Notes: generated by a model not told the origin, from the sequence alone. Positions 53,454 to 62,680 are shown, counted from the stretch's first letter. The stretch: DNA of 64,000 nt from Halodesulfurarchaeum formicicum (GCF_001886955.1 NZ_CP016804.1:434001-498000), one strand, 5' to 3'. Numbers and translations are program-made.

Positions 53454-54104
53454 TTATCCCAAGGTCTTCGAGACGATGTTCGTCAGGATGGTCGCCTCGA
53501 TGCGGGAGAGACGTCGGGACACGCCGGATTTACTCACGCCGAGTTTCTCGGCCAGTTCGGCCAGCGAGATACCCCGTGGATCGTCGTAGTAGCCTTCGGT
53601 GACCGCGAGTTCGAGGGTGTCCCGCTGGGTTTCACTCAGATCGGTGAGGTCGAAGGTGAGTCCGTCTTCGCTATCCGCTTGCGAGCAGTCCACGATGCGA
53701 AGCAGACTCACGCTTCGGGCGTTCTCGCGCAGGTCCTCGATCAACTCGCCCAGGACCGTCCGATTCGGGAGATAGGTGGTGATCCGCGAGCGGTCGCCTG
53801 CCGTCGGTTCGATCTTTGGCACACAGCCGTGGGCCGCAAAGATCGAACACGCACACGTGCGGGAGACCTGTTCTGTCACGTGAACCGGGTCCTCGTTTGC
53901 CTCCCCGCGGATGTCGCAGTGACACTGGCCCAGGTGGTCACGAATCACGTTGACTGCCGTGACCGATTCTGGAAGGTCCCGAGCCGGACAGGACTCGGCC
54001 ATCGATACCTCTAACTCGACGAAGAGCTGTCGTCGATCCCGTGTCTGAGCGGTCGGCGGGTCACAGTCCACGGGTTGATCGGTGTCGCCGGCTGTCTCTG
54101 GCAT
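53454..54104 (-). CDS. Cys-rich bat-type (HTH_10) transcriptional regulator, DmsR-like
   Basis: 216 residues. The C-terminal ~60 residues are the bacterio-opsin-activator HTH (LSETQRDTLELAVTEGYYDD, ISLAELAEKLGVSKSGVSRRL). The N-terminal sensor has Cys39, Cys61, Cys63, Cys84, Cys86, and Cys94, with two CxC pairs, suggesting an iron-sulfur or thiol redox switch. Lying just upstream of the dms-like operon on the same strand, it is the likely activator, as dmsR is in Halobacterium. An internal ATG (Met35) is an alternative start. Confidence 0.82.
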   Translation of the reverse strand: MPETAGDTDQPVDCDPPTAQTRDRRQLFVELEVSMAESCPARDLPESVTAVNVIRDHLGQCHCDIRGEANEDPVHVTEQVSRTCACSIFAAHGCVPKIEPTAGDRSRITTYLPNRTVLGELIEDLRENARSVSLLRIVDCSQADSEDGLTFDLTDLSETQRDTLELAVTEGYYDDPRGISLAELAEKLGVSKSGVSRRLSRIEATILTNIVSKTLG

Positions 54105-54505
54105 GAGTATTTTCGCTTGGCTGCTGGCTCGACGGTCGGTACTTCAAACGAGGGGCTTGACAACGAAAAGTCACTCCATTGTTATCAGTATCGCTTAATA
54201 ACTCCATAACCGCTCCCAGTCAGCGGGTTATACTGATGGGTTATAATATTTAGAATCTGATTGGTAGCTATCTGGTGGCGATTGACAGGTTCCAGAGTTT
54301 GAGTTAGTAGGGGAAAATTCGATGGACTGTCACACTTGTGGATGCACCTGGGGGACATTTTTGAACACTGGTCGAACCGTCATTTGTGCCGATAACCCAC
54401 GTGACAATCCCACACCGACACGCCGTTGTCATCGGGGGGACACCCGGGTGCTTGTTCCGTCGCTCCCAGATCACACAATTTTCCGGGCGAAAACGCGTGC
54501 CTCGC
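54105..54505. other. Regulatory-looking gene-free stretch
   Basis: About 400 bases between the regulator start and the MFS stop. It contains a nested inverted repeat (54184-54237) and an AT-rich TTATAATATT (54241-54250). A short Cys-containing open frame from 54322 is not convincing. Otherwise nothing recognisable. Confidence 0.6.
54184..54237. repeat. Nested inverted repeat upstream of the DmsR-like gene
   Basis: Outer arms ATCAGTAT (54184-54191) and ATACTGAT (54230-54237); inner arms ATAACCGCT (54206-54214) and AGCGGGTTAT (54222-54231), which pair with one bulge. It is followed by TTATAATATT. It could be an operator or a terminator-like structure. Confidence 0.5.
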
Positions 54506-55753
54506 TCAGGATCGCCTCGATTTCACGCCCAGCAGCACGGCGAGGAATGTGGCGAGAAATGCGAATCCAGCAATGACGACGAAAAACGACCTCGTGGAAT
54601 ACGACCCGAGCAACACCCCGCCGAGCGCGATCCCGAGCGCGCCGATACCGAACTCACCGAGGTACGTAACCCCATACGAGAGCCCACGGGTCGCCGCGGG
54701 CGTGTGGACGGCCACCGCCACCTGGTACATCGGCTGGACGAAAAAGAGAAAAAATCCGAGCAACGCACTCACGAGCAACAGTGGGGCGAACCCGACGCCT
54801 GCGACCGGGACGAAGAGGAGACTGAACAGTCCGAGGAGGGCAAACCCCCCGGTCAATCCAGTCTCGACGGCGATCCGATCGGAGAGCGTTCCGCCGACCC
54901 ACTGGCCGGCGATGCCGACGACGAGCAACCCCACGAAGATGTAGTCCCCGACGTTGACTCCGACGAGGGCGTCGGTAATCGTGAGTGCTGGCATGGCCGA
55001 CAGCTCCCGGAGGATCCGTGGCAAATAGGCGGTGACACCACGGTAGAAGAGGCCATCGAAGACGACGATCGCCAGCACGATGGGGAAAAGCGAGTGCAGC
55101 AGTTCGCGGCCCCGCATGATGAGTGGTGTTTCGTCCCGTTCGTCAGCCGCAGCTTCTGCCGGCTCGTCCACCGCGGCAGTCGGGTCGAAATCGATCGAGA
55201 GGCCGTACATGAATGCGGCGACCCCTGGTAGTGCGAGCAGCCCGGCGACCACTCGCCACTCGAAGACGAGCAGGAGCGTCGCGGCGACGAAGGGCCCGAG
55301 AGCGGTGCCGAGGTTTCCGGCCATCCCGTGATAGGCGAAGATAGTACCGCGGCTGGCGGCCCCGGTGCTGATCAGGGACATCCCTGCCGGATGATAAACG
55401 CCGGCGAACAGACCCCAGACGGCTAGCGCGAGTCCCACCCCGTAGATCGACGGTGCGAGAGCGAGCGCGCCAAACCCGAGGGACATGCCCGCGATACTTC
55501 CCAGAAGGACGACGCCCGGCCCGTAGCGGTCCGAAAGCATGCCACCGGGCAAGGCCGCGATGCCGATCGGCGCAAACCCGATTGCGACGATCAGCCCGGC
55601 CACCTCGACGCCCGTGGGAAAGGAATCGATCCAGACGACCAGCAAAATCGGGATCGCCATCTCGAAGTAGTGAAACAGGCCGTGGCCGAGCATGGTGAGG
55701 GCCGCGATGGAGCGGTCGTTTTCCCGCTCGGGGGACGCGGTTGTCGTGGACAC
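54506..55753 (-). CDS. MFS transporter
   Basis: 415 residues with 12 predicted helices and the MFS loop 2-3 motif (LPGGMLSDRYGPGVVLLG). A charged cytoplasmic loop separates the halves (about 195-220). It resembles efflux-type or fosmidomycin-resistance-like MFS proteins; the substrate is unknown. It stands alone, divergent from the FKBP gene. Confidence 0.85.
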   Translation of the reverse strand: MSTTTASPERENDRSIAALTMLGHGLFHYFEMAIPILLVVWIDSFPTGVEVAGLIVAIGFAPIGIAALPGGMLSDRYGPGVVLLGSIAGMSLGFGALALAPSIYGVGLALAVWGLFAGVYHPAGMSLISTGAASRGTIFAYHGMAGNLGTALGPFVAATLLLVFEWRVVAGLLALPGVAAFMYGLSIDFDPTAAVDEPAEAAADERDETPLIMRGRELLHSLFPIVLAIVVFDGLFYRGVTAYLPRILRELSAMPALTITDALVGVNVGDYIFVGLLVVGIAGQWVGGTLSDRIAVETGLTGGFALLGLFSLLFVPVAGVGFAPLLLVSALLGFFLFFVQPMYQVAVAVHTPAATRGLSYGVTYLGEFGIGALGIALGGVLLGSYSTRSFFVVIAGFAFLATFLAVLLGVKSRRS

Positions 55754-55851
55754 GGCTACGCCGAGTTCATCATCGCCTGGGGAGAAAAACGGTCCGGCTC
55801 GATTCGGACTCGATGCAAACGGCTTTTGGGCCTGCTCCGCCGGGTTGACGT

Positions 55852-56316
55852 ATGGCGATCGAATCCGGCGACACCGTCAGAATCGAGTACACCGGCCGTC
55901 TCGAGGACGGAACGGTCTTCGACACGTCCCGGCGGGCCGTGGCCGAGGAACACGACCTGGTCGAGGAGGACCGGGAGTACGACCCGCTGGAGGCCGCGGT
56001 CGGGACGGGCCAGTTCATCGAGGGGTTGGACGAGGCCCTGCTGGGGATGGAGGCAGGCGAATCCGCCACTGTCACGGTCCCGCCTGCGGAAGCCTACGGC
56101 GAGTGGGAGGAGAGCCGGGTCCGCGAGTACGAGATCGACGAACTCAGCGCCCAGCTCGGCGATCAGCTCCCCGAGGCCGGGGCCTACATCCAGACCCCGG
56201 ACGGGTCGGTCGCGGAGATCCGCTCGGTCGAGGAGGACGTGGTCCGTGTCGACTTCAACCATCGGCTGGCGGGCGAAACCCTGGAGTTCGAGATCGAGGT
56301 CCTCGCCGTCGAGTGA
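55852..56316 (+). CDS. FKBP-type peptidyl-prolyl isomerase (SlyD-like)
   Basis: 154 residues. The FKBP core (VRIEYTGRLEDGTVFDTS, GTGQFIEGLDEALLGMEAGE, VPPAEAYGEW) is interrupted by an insert-in-flap domain (about 85-130), as in SlyD-type archaeal FKBPs, and resumes at FNHRLAGETLEFEIEVL. A folding helper in the cytoplasm. The His-rich metal tail of bacterial SlyD is absent. Confidence 0.9.
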   Translation: MAIESGDTVRIEYTGRLEDGTVFDTSRRAVAEEHDLVEEDREYDPLEAAVGTGQFIEGLDEALLGMEAGESATVTVPPAEAYGEWEESRVREYEIDELSAQLGDQLPEAGAYIQTPDGSVAEIRSVEEDVVRVDFNHRLAGETLEFEIEVLAVE

Positions 56317-56358
56317 CCGTTCGGCTACCTTTTTCGGGCTCGCGAGGGTGTAGGTGGT

Positions 56359-57144
56359 ATGGACAGTGCCGACTTTGCGGACCGACTGCGTGCCGGCGAG
56401 AAACTCGTGGGGGCCTGGTCGATGTTGAGCGAGCCGGTCGCCGCGGAAGTGCTCGCTGACGAGGGCCTCGACTTTCTCGTGCTAGACGGGGAGCACTCCG
56501 AGAACACGGTCGGTGATCTCGCCGATCTGACCCGGGCGGTCGACGCCGTCGAGTCCGAGACGGTCCCGGTGATTCGAGCTCCCAGTTCCGACCGGGCGGC
56601 GATCCGTCGCTTGCTCGATCTGGGTCCGGCCGGGATCGTGATCCCGCAGATCGAATCTGTCTCGGAGGCCAGGGCGGCCGTTCGAGCGACCCAGTACCCC
56701 CCTGCGGGCAATCGGGGCGTCGCCGGCGGTCGGGCTGCAGGGTACGGGAGCGACCTGGCAGCCTCCGTCGAGAACGCCAATCGAACTGTCGCGACCATTC
56801 TCCAGATCGAGACGACGGGGGCCCTGTCGGGCCTGGGAGAAATCGTCGCCCTCGACGGCCTCGACGCCATGTTCGTCGGGCCGGCGGATCTCTCCGCGCA
56901 ACTTGGTGTGTTCGGGGACTTCGAGTCCGAGCGCTTCCGAGCGGCCCTCGATCGCATCGTCTCGGAAGCGAACGCGGCCGATCTGCCAGTTGGCACCCTC
57001 GCGACCAGTCCCGAGTCGGTCCGTCGGCGGTTCGATGACTGGGAGATGGATTTCCTCGTCGCCGGGACGGACATCGGCTTTCTGCGGGCGGGCGTTTCCG
57101 ATTACCAGGGGGCCGTCGAGTCGGCGGCCGCCGAGTCGCCGTAG
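56359..57144 (+). CDS. HpcH/HpaI aldolase family protein
   Basis: 261 residues, TIM barrel. LDGEHSENTVGDLADLTRA, PQIESVSEARAAV, and FVGPADLSAQLGVFG hold the metal ligands and the phosphate-like loop of pyruvate class II aldolases (for example 4-hydroxy-2-oxo acid aldolases). The exact substrate is unknown. Its 3' end overlaps the convergent membrane-protein gene by 43 bases. Confidence 0.87.
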   Translation: MDSADFADRLRAGEKLVGAWSMLSEPVAAEVLADEGLDFLVLDGEHSENTVGDLADLTRAVDAVESETVPVIRAPSSDRAAIRRLLDLGPAGIVIPQIESVSEARAAVRATQYPPAGNRGVAGGRAAGYGSDLAASVENANRTVATILQIETTGALSGLGEIVALDGLDAMFVGPADLSAQLGVFGDFESERFRAALDRIVSEANAADLPVGTLATSPESVRRRFDDWEMDFLVAGTDIGFLRAGVSDYQGAVESAAAESP

Positions 57145-57470
57145 CGGGTCGCGACCCAGTCGATGATCGGCCCGTAGACGAGGCCGGCGAAGAAACTCGG
57201 CCAGTCCCGGAACTCGCTCGTGAACGCGATGGCCGCCGTCACCACGAGTCCCAGTAGCAGGCCTCTGAGGAGGACGTTGTACCGCGATTCGACGAGGACG
57301 AGTCCGCCGGCGAGCCCGATCACGAGCCCCATCACGACCCGGTTGTACCACATCGCGAAGAGGAACAGTTCGTTGCCCGCAAAACCGATCCGGGTCCCCA
57401 CCCCGACAATGCAGAAGAGCCCAAGAAACGCTCCCGTGAGCACGCCGATCGCGAGTCGTCGTTGATTCAT
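57102..57470 (-). CDS. Small membrane protein
   Basis: 122 residues from the ATG at 57470 (MNQRRLAIGVLTGAFLGLF), with about four hydrophobic helices. The longer frame to 57587 has no conserved or membrane features. The last 14 residues are encoded over the aldolase end. Function unknown. Confidence 0.65.
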   Translation of the reverse strand: MNQRRLAIGVLTGAFLGLFCIVGVGTRIGFAGNELFLFAMWYNRVVMGLVIGLAGGLVLVESRYNVLLRGLLLGLVVTAAIAFTSEFRDWPSFFAGLVYGPIIDWVATRYGDSAAADSTAPW

Positions 57471-57580
57471 GTTTCGAGATCTATCGGCATGCCAATAAAT
57501 TTTCCCGCCGGTGTCGAAATCGCTCAAGTGACCGTCGAAGGCTCCCAAATCTACTTCCACGCTGCGGGTGGAGGGTGGGT

Positions 57581-58867
57581 ATGGCACTCGGGCGTCGAGG
57601 GTTTCTCAAAGCGGCTGCCGGCGTGACGGGGGCGGGTGGGCTCACGGCCCTGGCCGGCTGTGCCTCGTCCTGTCCGGACAGTGACCCGCCGGACCCGGCC
57701 GAACAGGTTTCGATCGATGCCGAGCCAGTCGGGCCATTCAGCGCCCCTCCCGAGGGTCGCTGGCCGGCGGTGCGAGGCGGGGGTGCCAACACTGGGTTCT
57801 CGACCGGACAGCTTCCCCCGGCGGATCTCGAACTCCGGTGGCGGGCCGATCTCGACATCCCGACCGAGGACGGTGTTGGGGTCGTCGCGAGCGCCCCGGT
57901 CGTGGGCGACGAGCAGGTCTACGTCGCGGACTCCACGCGAGTTCACGCCCGGTCGGTCCGAACCGGCGAGCCCCGATGGAAGTTCGGGCCGCTCCCGGTG
58001 ACCGAAATTCCCAGTTACTCACACCGGGCCAAGACGATCGCCCCGCGAATTGGTCCGGATGGGCACGTGTTCGTCGGCACCGAGGACGGACTCGTCGTGC
58101 TCGACGCCGCGGACGGCACCGTGCGCTGGCGAGTCGATGCGATGCAGGCTGTCGCCCCACCGGCGGTCACCGCGGCGGGAGTCTACGTCCAGGGGGCCCA
58201 GTCGGTCCAAGCGCTGGAGCTGGACGGCACCCCACGCTGGAACCGTGCTGTCGAGGCCGATGGGGAGCAGTACCAGCCGGCAGCAACCTCGCGGGCCGTC
58301 GTATTCCCGCTGGCGGATGGCATCGAAGCTCGCGACCCGGAGACCGGCGAGCGTCTGTGGCACCGCTCGATCCGTCCCGAGTCCGCCCCAGTTCTGGATG
58401 CCGGGATCTGCGTTTTGGGCACGACAGATGGGCTGGTCGGTCTGGATGCCCGTTCGGGAACCGAGGAGTTTCGCTACACCCGTGGGGACTACCTGGCACT
58501 TCAGTCCCCGGTCGTCACGCCCGAGACGATCTATGCCGTGGAGCAGCCACCCGAGGCTGGCGCAGCCGCGTTTGCGCTTTCGCGGGCTGCTGACGGACTC
58601 ACGCCCCGGTGGTGTTCCGCGATCGGTGATGGTGCCATGGCAGCGGCGACGGCCGAGCACGCCCTGACGAGTACCTCGGTTGGTACCGGCCCTGACGCTG
58701 GACACGGTATCGTCGCCTTCACGGCAGATTCGGGGGCCGTGCCCTGGGCCGTGGTGGGCGGCGGGCGATCGGACACCTGGACCAACCCGCCGGCCATACT
58801 CGATGGGGCGCTGGTCGTGAGTACCCGAGGCGGTCGAATCGTCGCCGTGTCGGGCGCGGAGACATGA
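57581..58867 (+). CDS. Tat lipoprotein with PQQ-like beta-propeller
   Basis: 428 residues from the ATG at 57581. The Tat signal GRRGFLKAAAG runs into a lipobox (LTALAGC), so it is exported folded and lipid-anchored. The rest is beta-propeller repeats (RWPAVRGGGANTG, VFVGTEDGLVVLDAADGTVRW, GLVGLDARSGTEEF, GGRIVAVSG), as in PQQ-like proteins, without a clear catalytic site. A binding or scaffolding role is likely. It overlaps the next gene by four bases. Confidence 0.85.
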   Translation: MALGRRGFLKAAAGVTGAGGLTALAGCASSCPDSDPPDPAEQVSIDAEPVGPFSAPPEGRWPAVRGGGANTGFSTGQLPPADLELRWRADLDIPTEDGVGVVASAPVVGDEQVYVADSTRVHARSVRTGEPRWKFGPLPVTEIPSYSHRAKTIAPRIGPDGHVFVGTEDGLVVLDAADGTVRWRVDAMQAVAPPAVTAAGVYVQGAQSVQALELDGTPRWNRAVEADGEQYQPAATSRAVVFPLADGIEARDPETGERLWHRSIRPESAPVLDAGICVLGTTDGLVGLDARSGTEEFRYTRGDYLALQSPVVTPETIYAVEQPPEAGAAAFALSRAADGLTPRWCSAIGDGAMAAATAEHALTSTSVGTGPDAGHGIVAFTADSGAVPWAVVGGGRSDTWTNPPAILDGALVVSTRGGRIVAVSGAET

Positions 58868-59481
58868 CCAGCCTTCGTCGAGATGGGCCGGCGCTCGCTG
58901 CGCTCTTTGGTGGGTTGCTCGCGTTGCTGGCCGCGATTCCGCCCGCCTGGTACGGAAGCCGGCCCCGGCAGTCCTACCTGTTCGATCCACCGGCTTTCAG
59001 TCCACTCTGGATCGAGCGAGAGTTGATGCCGGTACTGGCGGTACTGGCCGCGCTCGGTCTCCTCGTCGGGCTGGCGGCACTGGTCTGGCGGGATCGCGAG
59101 CGAAGTGGATGGCTCTGGGGTACGGGGGTCGCTGCCGTCCTGGGGGCCAGTCTGTTTACGATTTCGCTCTTCGGGCTGACCGTGGCCAGAGGCGACACCG
59201 CTGCGCCCGACCCGTATTCATCGATTGCCTGGCTGCTGCCTGGGCTACTCGGAGGCCTGCTCCTCGTGGTGGGGCTTGTTCTTCTCGGCGCGGTGTACCT
59301 TCGGCGCGGTCGCTCCAGGCTCGGTGGCGTCCTCGTGGCGGTCGGTCCGGCGACGATCGGAGTAGGTGTGCTCCTTCCCGAGCCAGTCGCTGGTGTGGCT
59401 TCCGCTGGAGCGCTGGCCGTTTTGGGCGTGGCGCTCTCGGTGGAGCTTCACCGGGGGTGGCCGGAACGAGGGGACGACTAG
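58864..59481 (+). CDS. Multi-helix membrane protein
   Basis: 205 residues with about six hydrophobic helices (LAALFGGLLALLAAIPPAWYG, LLPGLLGGLLLVVGLVLLGAV). ATGA overlap with the propeller lipoprotein gene suggests the two act together at the membrane. It resembles haloarchaeal DUF7548-type proteins, from memory. Function unknown. Confidence 0.7.
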   Translation: MTSLRRDGPALAALFGGLLALLAAIPPAWYGSRPRQSYLFDPPAFSPLWIERELMPVLAVLAALGLLVGLAALVWRDRERSGWLWGTGVAAVLGASLFTISLFGLTVARGDTAAPDPYSSIAWLLPGLLGGLLLVVGLVLLGAVYLRRGRSRLGGVLVAVGPATIGVGVLLPEPVAGVASAGALAVLGVALSVELHRGWPERGDD

Positions 59482-59566
59482 CTGTGTAAGTTATGTGGAT
59501 GCACTAGCTAACCCCTCCAAAGGGATTATATACCCTCTTTCCATTATTTTCAAACGAGTTACTATC

Positions 59567-59797
59567 ATGACTACCTACTACGACTTCGTCCTCGGTCTCA
59601 TTCCGCTGGTCTTGTTCGGCTTCGGCGGCGGGCTTCGACTGGCTGGTCTGCGATTCGAGATCGCCGTCGCAGTCGGCGGCCTCCTCGCGATGGGACTGAT
59701 CGGCCACGCACTGTTCGTCAACGCCCCCGTTGATTCCACTCAATCCTCGAGTACTGAATCTGTCAGCACCGGGACGTCGGCCCCGATGGCCGACTGA
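59567..59797 (+). CDS. Small two-helix membrane protein
   Basis: 76 residues from the ATG at 59567 (MTTYYDFVLGLIPLVLFGFG). Two helices (about 8-24 and 30-50) are followed by a Ser/Thr-rich tail. An ATTATATACC stretch (59524-59533) is a likely promoter. The longer frame upstream overlaps the previous gene out of frame and is not used. Function unknown. Confidence 0.65.
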   Translation: MTTYYDFVLGLIPLVLFGFGGGLRLAGLRFEIAVAVGGLLAMGLIGHALFVNAPVDSTQSSSTESVSTGTSAPMAD

Positions 59798-59864
59798 GCC
59801 CCTTTCACAGCCAAACGATTTCTGGCATCCGTTCGACTAAGTACCTTCGCCGCCGTGTTCAGCT

Positions 59865-60605
59865 ATGGCACGCGCAGTCGGCGTCGACTGGGCCGGAAAC
59901 GGCTGGGTCACCGCGGTGATCCCCGAGACCGGATCGCCGGCGGTAGCGTTCTACCCGACCGTCCTCAACCTCTGGCGAGCCCACCGCGAGGCCGACCGGA
60001 TTCTCATCGACATCCCGATCGGGCTTACCGAGACCGGCAAGCGGGCGTGTGACCTCGCCGCGAAACGCGAACTCGCCGGGCGGCAGGGGAGCGTCTTTCT
60101 CACCCCCACGCGGGAGGCGGTCTACGCCCCGAACATCGAGACCGCGAAGGAGCGCCAGCGGCCGGCCGAGTTCAGCGTCCAGAACCAGGCCTGGGCGATC
60201 GTCCCCCGGATTCGGGAACTCGATGGATTCCTCCAGGCCTTCCCGGAGATCCCGGCCGAGACGTTTCGGGAGGCCCACCCGGAACTCAGTTTTGCCGGGC
60301 TGAACGGCGGGACACCGATTTCGGCCTCGAAAGGAACTGATGCCGGTCGCGAGGCGCGACTGGCCGCACTCGAATCACACGATCCCACACTCGTGGAGGC
60401 CTACGAGCGCGGTGTCGAAACCCTCACGAAACCGTCCTACGCCCCGACGATCGGGGCCTCGAAGACGGATGATATTCTGGACGCGCTGGCCCTCGCGGCC
60501 GCGGCTGCAGCGGGCCCCGAGGCCCTGACTCAGTTGCCTGAAACCCCACAGCACGACCCGGTACTCGACCGGCCGATCGAGATCGTCTATTACTCTGGGG
60601 AGTGA
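59865..60605 (+). CDS. DUF429 family protein (RNase H-like fold)
   Basis: 246 residues. MARAVGVDWAGNGWVTAVI is the first strand with its Asp, ILIDIPIGLTETG the second, and ASKTDDILDALALAAAA the late Asp helix, typical of DUF429. A nuclease or nucleotide role is proposed for the fold but not shown. It overlaps the sucD end by 16 bases (convergent). Confidence 0.82.
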   Translation: MARAVGVDWAGNGWVTAVIPETGSPAVAFYPTVLNLWRAHREADRILIDIPIGLTETGKRACDLAAKRELAGRQGSVFLTPTREAVYAPNIETAKERQRPAEFSVQNQAWAIVPRIRELDGFLQAFPEIPAETFREAHPELSFAGLNGGTPISASKGTDAGREARLAALESHDPTLVEAYERGVETLTKPSYAPTIGASKTDDILDALALAAAAAAGPEALTQLPETPQHDPVLDRPIEIVYYSGE

Positions 60606-61465
60606 CTGGCGACCAATTCAGCAACCTCGGTTGGTGTGGCCCCGACTGGGACTCCGGCCGCTTCGAGGGCCTCGATCTTGTGCTGGGCCGTGCCAGTGCC
60701 CGACCCCGAGGCGATCGCGCCGGCGTGGCCCATCCGGGTGCCCTCAGGGGCGGTCCGCCCGGCGATGAACCCCACGACCGGCGTGTCCATCTCCCGCTCG
60801 ATAAACGCTGCGGCCGCCTCCTCGTCCTCGCCACCGATCTCGCCGATCATCACCACGGCCTCGGTCTTCGGGTCCCGCTCGAAGGCTCCCAAAGCGTCCT
60901 GGAAGTCCATCCCGACGATGGGATCGCCACCGATTCCGACCGCGGTGGACTGCCCGAGTCCGGCACTCGTGAGGTTCTCGACGATCTGGTAGGTCAGCGT
61001 GCCGGATCGGGAGACCACGCCCACGGACCCGGGCTCGAAGACACTTCCCGGGAGAATGCCCAGTTTGGCGGCCCCTGGGGAGATGACACCTGGGCAGTTC
61101 GGCCCCAGGAGCGTCGTGTCGACCTCCTGGCTGCGTCGGTAGACCCGGGCCATGTCCTGGACCGGAACGCCCTCGGTGATGGCCACGACCAGATCGAGAT
61201 CGGCGGCCAGGGCCTCGAACAATGCGTCACCCGCGAAGGCCGGTGGGACGAAGACGACTGACGCGTCGGCGTCGGTCTCCACGACGGCGGTTTCGACCCG
61301 GTCGTACACGGGGACGCCGGCGACGGTCTGGCCGCCTTTCCCTGGGACGGCCCCCGCGACGACGTTCGTCCCGTACTCCAGCATCGCCTCGGCGTGGAAT
61401 TGCCCCTGTGAACCGGTGAGGCCCTGTACCACGACCCGCGTGTCCGCGTCGACGAGAATACTCAT
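60590..61465 (-). CDS. sucD: Succinyl-CoA synthetase (ADP/GDP-forming) alpha subunit
   Basis: 291 residues. CoA-binding Rossmann fold (VVVQGLTGSQGQFHAEAM) and the phospho-His loop (MGHAGAIASGSGTG). GPNCPGVISP is typical. It makes succinate plus NTP from succinyl-CoA in the TCA cycle. Start ATG 61465; it overlaps sucC by four bases. The longer open frame upstream is a shadow of sucC. Confidence 0.94.
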   Translation of the reverse strand: MSILVDADTRVVVQGLTGSQGQFHAEAMLEYGTNVVAGAVPGKGGQTVAGVPVYDRVETAVVETDADASVVFVPPAFAGDALFEALAADLDLVVAITEGVPVQDMARVYRRSQEVDTTLLGPNCPGVISPGAAKLGILPGSVFEPGSVGVVSRSGTLTYQIVENLTSAGLGQSTAVGIGGDPIVGMDFQDALGAFERDPKTEAVVMIGEIGGEDEEAAAAFIEREMDTPVVGFIAGRTAPEGTRMGHAGAIASGSGTGTAQHKIEALEAAGVPVGATPTEVAELVASHSPE

Positions 61466-62604
61466 TGGGCACCTCCCTGGGAGAGTTCGACGGCCCGTTT
61501 CACGGCCCCTTCGAGGGTTTCGACGGTCTCGACTGCGTCGGTCAGGGCGTTTCGTCCCGCCTCCGCTTTGGTCCCCGCGAGTCGCACCACCACTGGATCG
61601 GGGAGGGTCTCGTACTGCTCTAGGGCCTGGTTGATCCCCGAAGCCACTTCGTCGCCCCGCGTGATGCCGCCGAAGATGTTGAGCAGGACGACCGAGACGT
61701 TCGGATCGTCGAAGACCACATCGAGGGCCGCAGCGACCCGATCGGCGTCGGCCCCGCCGCCGATGTCGAGGAAGTTCGCGGGCGACCCGCCGAAGTGATC
61801 GATGAGATCCAGCGTGGTCATGACCAGGCCGGCCCCGTTCCCGACGACCCCGACCGAGCCGTCGAGTCGCACGTACTCCAGGCCGGCGTCGGCGGCCCGT
61901 GTTTCGAGAGTTCCCTCCCGACGTTCGGCGTCGAAATCGGCGAGTTCCGGCTGTCTGAACAGAGCGTCGTCGTCCAGATTGAGGACGGCGTCGGCCGCGA
62001 TGACGTCCCCGTCGGCGGTGACCATCAGCGGGTTGATCTCGGCGTCGGTGGCGTCCCGGCGCTCCCAGATCGCATAGAGGGTTTCGAGGACGCTCGCCAC
62101 GTCGCCGGCGACCGAGCGGTCGATTCCGGCCCGGTACACGGCGTTTCTGGCCTGGTAGGGATGTAACCCGAAGGCCGGATCGACGTGTTCCCGGCCGATG
62201 GCTTCGGGGGTCTCCTGGGCGACGGTCTCGATGTCGACCCCGCCGCTGCCCGAGGCCATCACGACCGGCTGTTTCTCGCCCCGATCCATCGTGACCCCGA
62301 GATAGAGCTCCTGGGCGGCCTCGACGGCGTCCTCGATCAGGACGGTCTCGACCTGGTAGCCACCGATCTCCATGCCGAAGATCGACTCGGCGGCCGCCCG
62401 GAGTTCGGCGTCCGTGGCGACGATCTTGATGCCGCCCTGCTTGCCACGGCCCCCGACGGGGACCTGAGCCTTGATCGCGACCGGGTAGCCGAGTTCCCGG
62501 GCGACCGTGAGTGCCGCCGACTGATCCGTGGCTGGCTTCGAAACTGGCGTCTCGATGCCGGCCGCGGCGAAGACCTCCTTCGCCCGGTACTCGTGTAAGC
62601 GCAT
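61462..62604 (-). CDS. sucC: Succinyl-CoA synthetase beta subunit
   Basis: 380 residues with the ATP-grasp N-terminal domain (MRLHEYRAKEVFAAAGIE, VAIKAQVPVGGRGKQGGIK, AEINPLMVTADGDVIAADA) and the CoA-ligase C-terminal domain (GNGAGLVMTTLDLIDHFGG, LLNIFGGITRGDEVA). I take the ATG at 62604 rather than 62631 because it matches the conserved start. It leads the sucCD operon, which is divergent from the oxidoreductase gene. Confidence 0.94.
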   Translation of the reverse strand: MRLHEYRAKEVFAAAGIETPVSKPATDQSAALTVARELGYPVAIKAQVPVGGRGKQGGIKIVATDAELRAAAESIFGMEIGGYQVETVLIEDAVEAAQELYLGVTMDRGEKQPVVMASGSGGVDIETVAQETPEAIGREHVDPAFGLHPYQARNAVYRAGIDRSVAGDVASVLETLYAIWERRDATDAEINPLMVTADGDVIAADAVLNLDDDALFRQPELADFDAERREGTLETRAADAGLEYVRLDGSVGVVGNGAGLVMTTLDLIDHFGGSPANFLDIGGGADADRVAAALDVVFDDPNVSVVLLNIFGGITRGDEVASGINQALEQYETLPDPVVVRLAGTKAEAGRNALTDAVETVETLEGAVKRAVELSQGGAQ

Positions 62605-62648
62605 GCCAAATGAGGGGACTGGATCGGACATAAACCTTCCCGGGCGGG

Positions 62649-62656
62649 GACTTAAC
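62649..62656 (+). promoter_or_regulatory. TATA-like box of the quinone oxidoreductase gene
   Basis: GACTTAAC lies 25-32 bases before the ATG at 62681, fitting a leaderless start. Confidence 0.4.
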
Positions 62657-62680
62657 CGGGTCGCGGGCGTGGACTGGGGT

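Noticed and set aside
54322-54576. Plus-strand open frame beginning with a Cys-rich stretch (MDCHTCGCTW)
   Set aside because: Only the first ~25 residues look unusual. The rest runs antisense through the 3' end of the MFS gene with shadow-like Arg/Ser-rich composition, and no clear promoter spacing fits its ATG.
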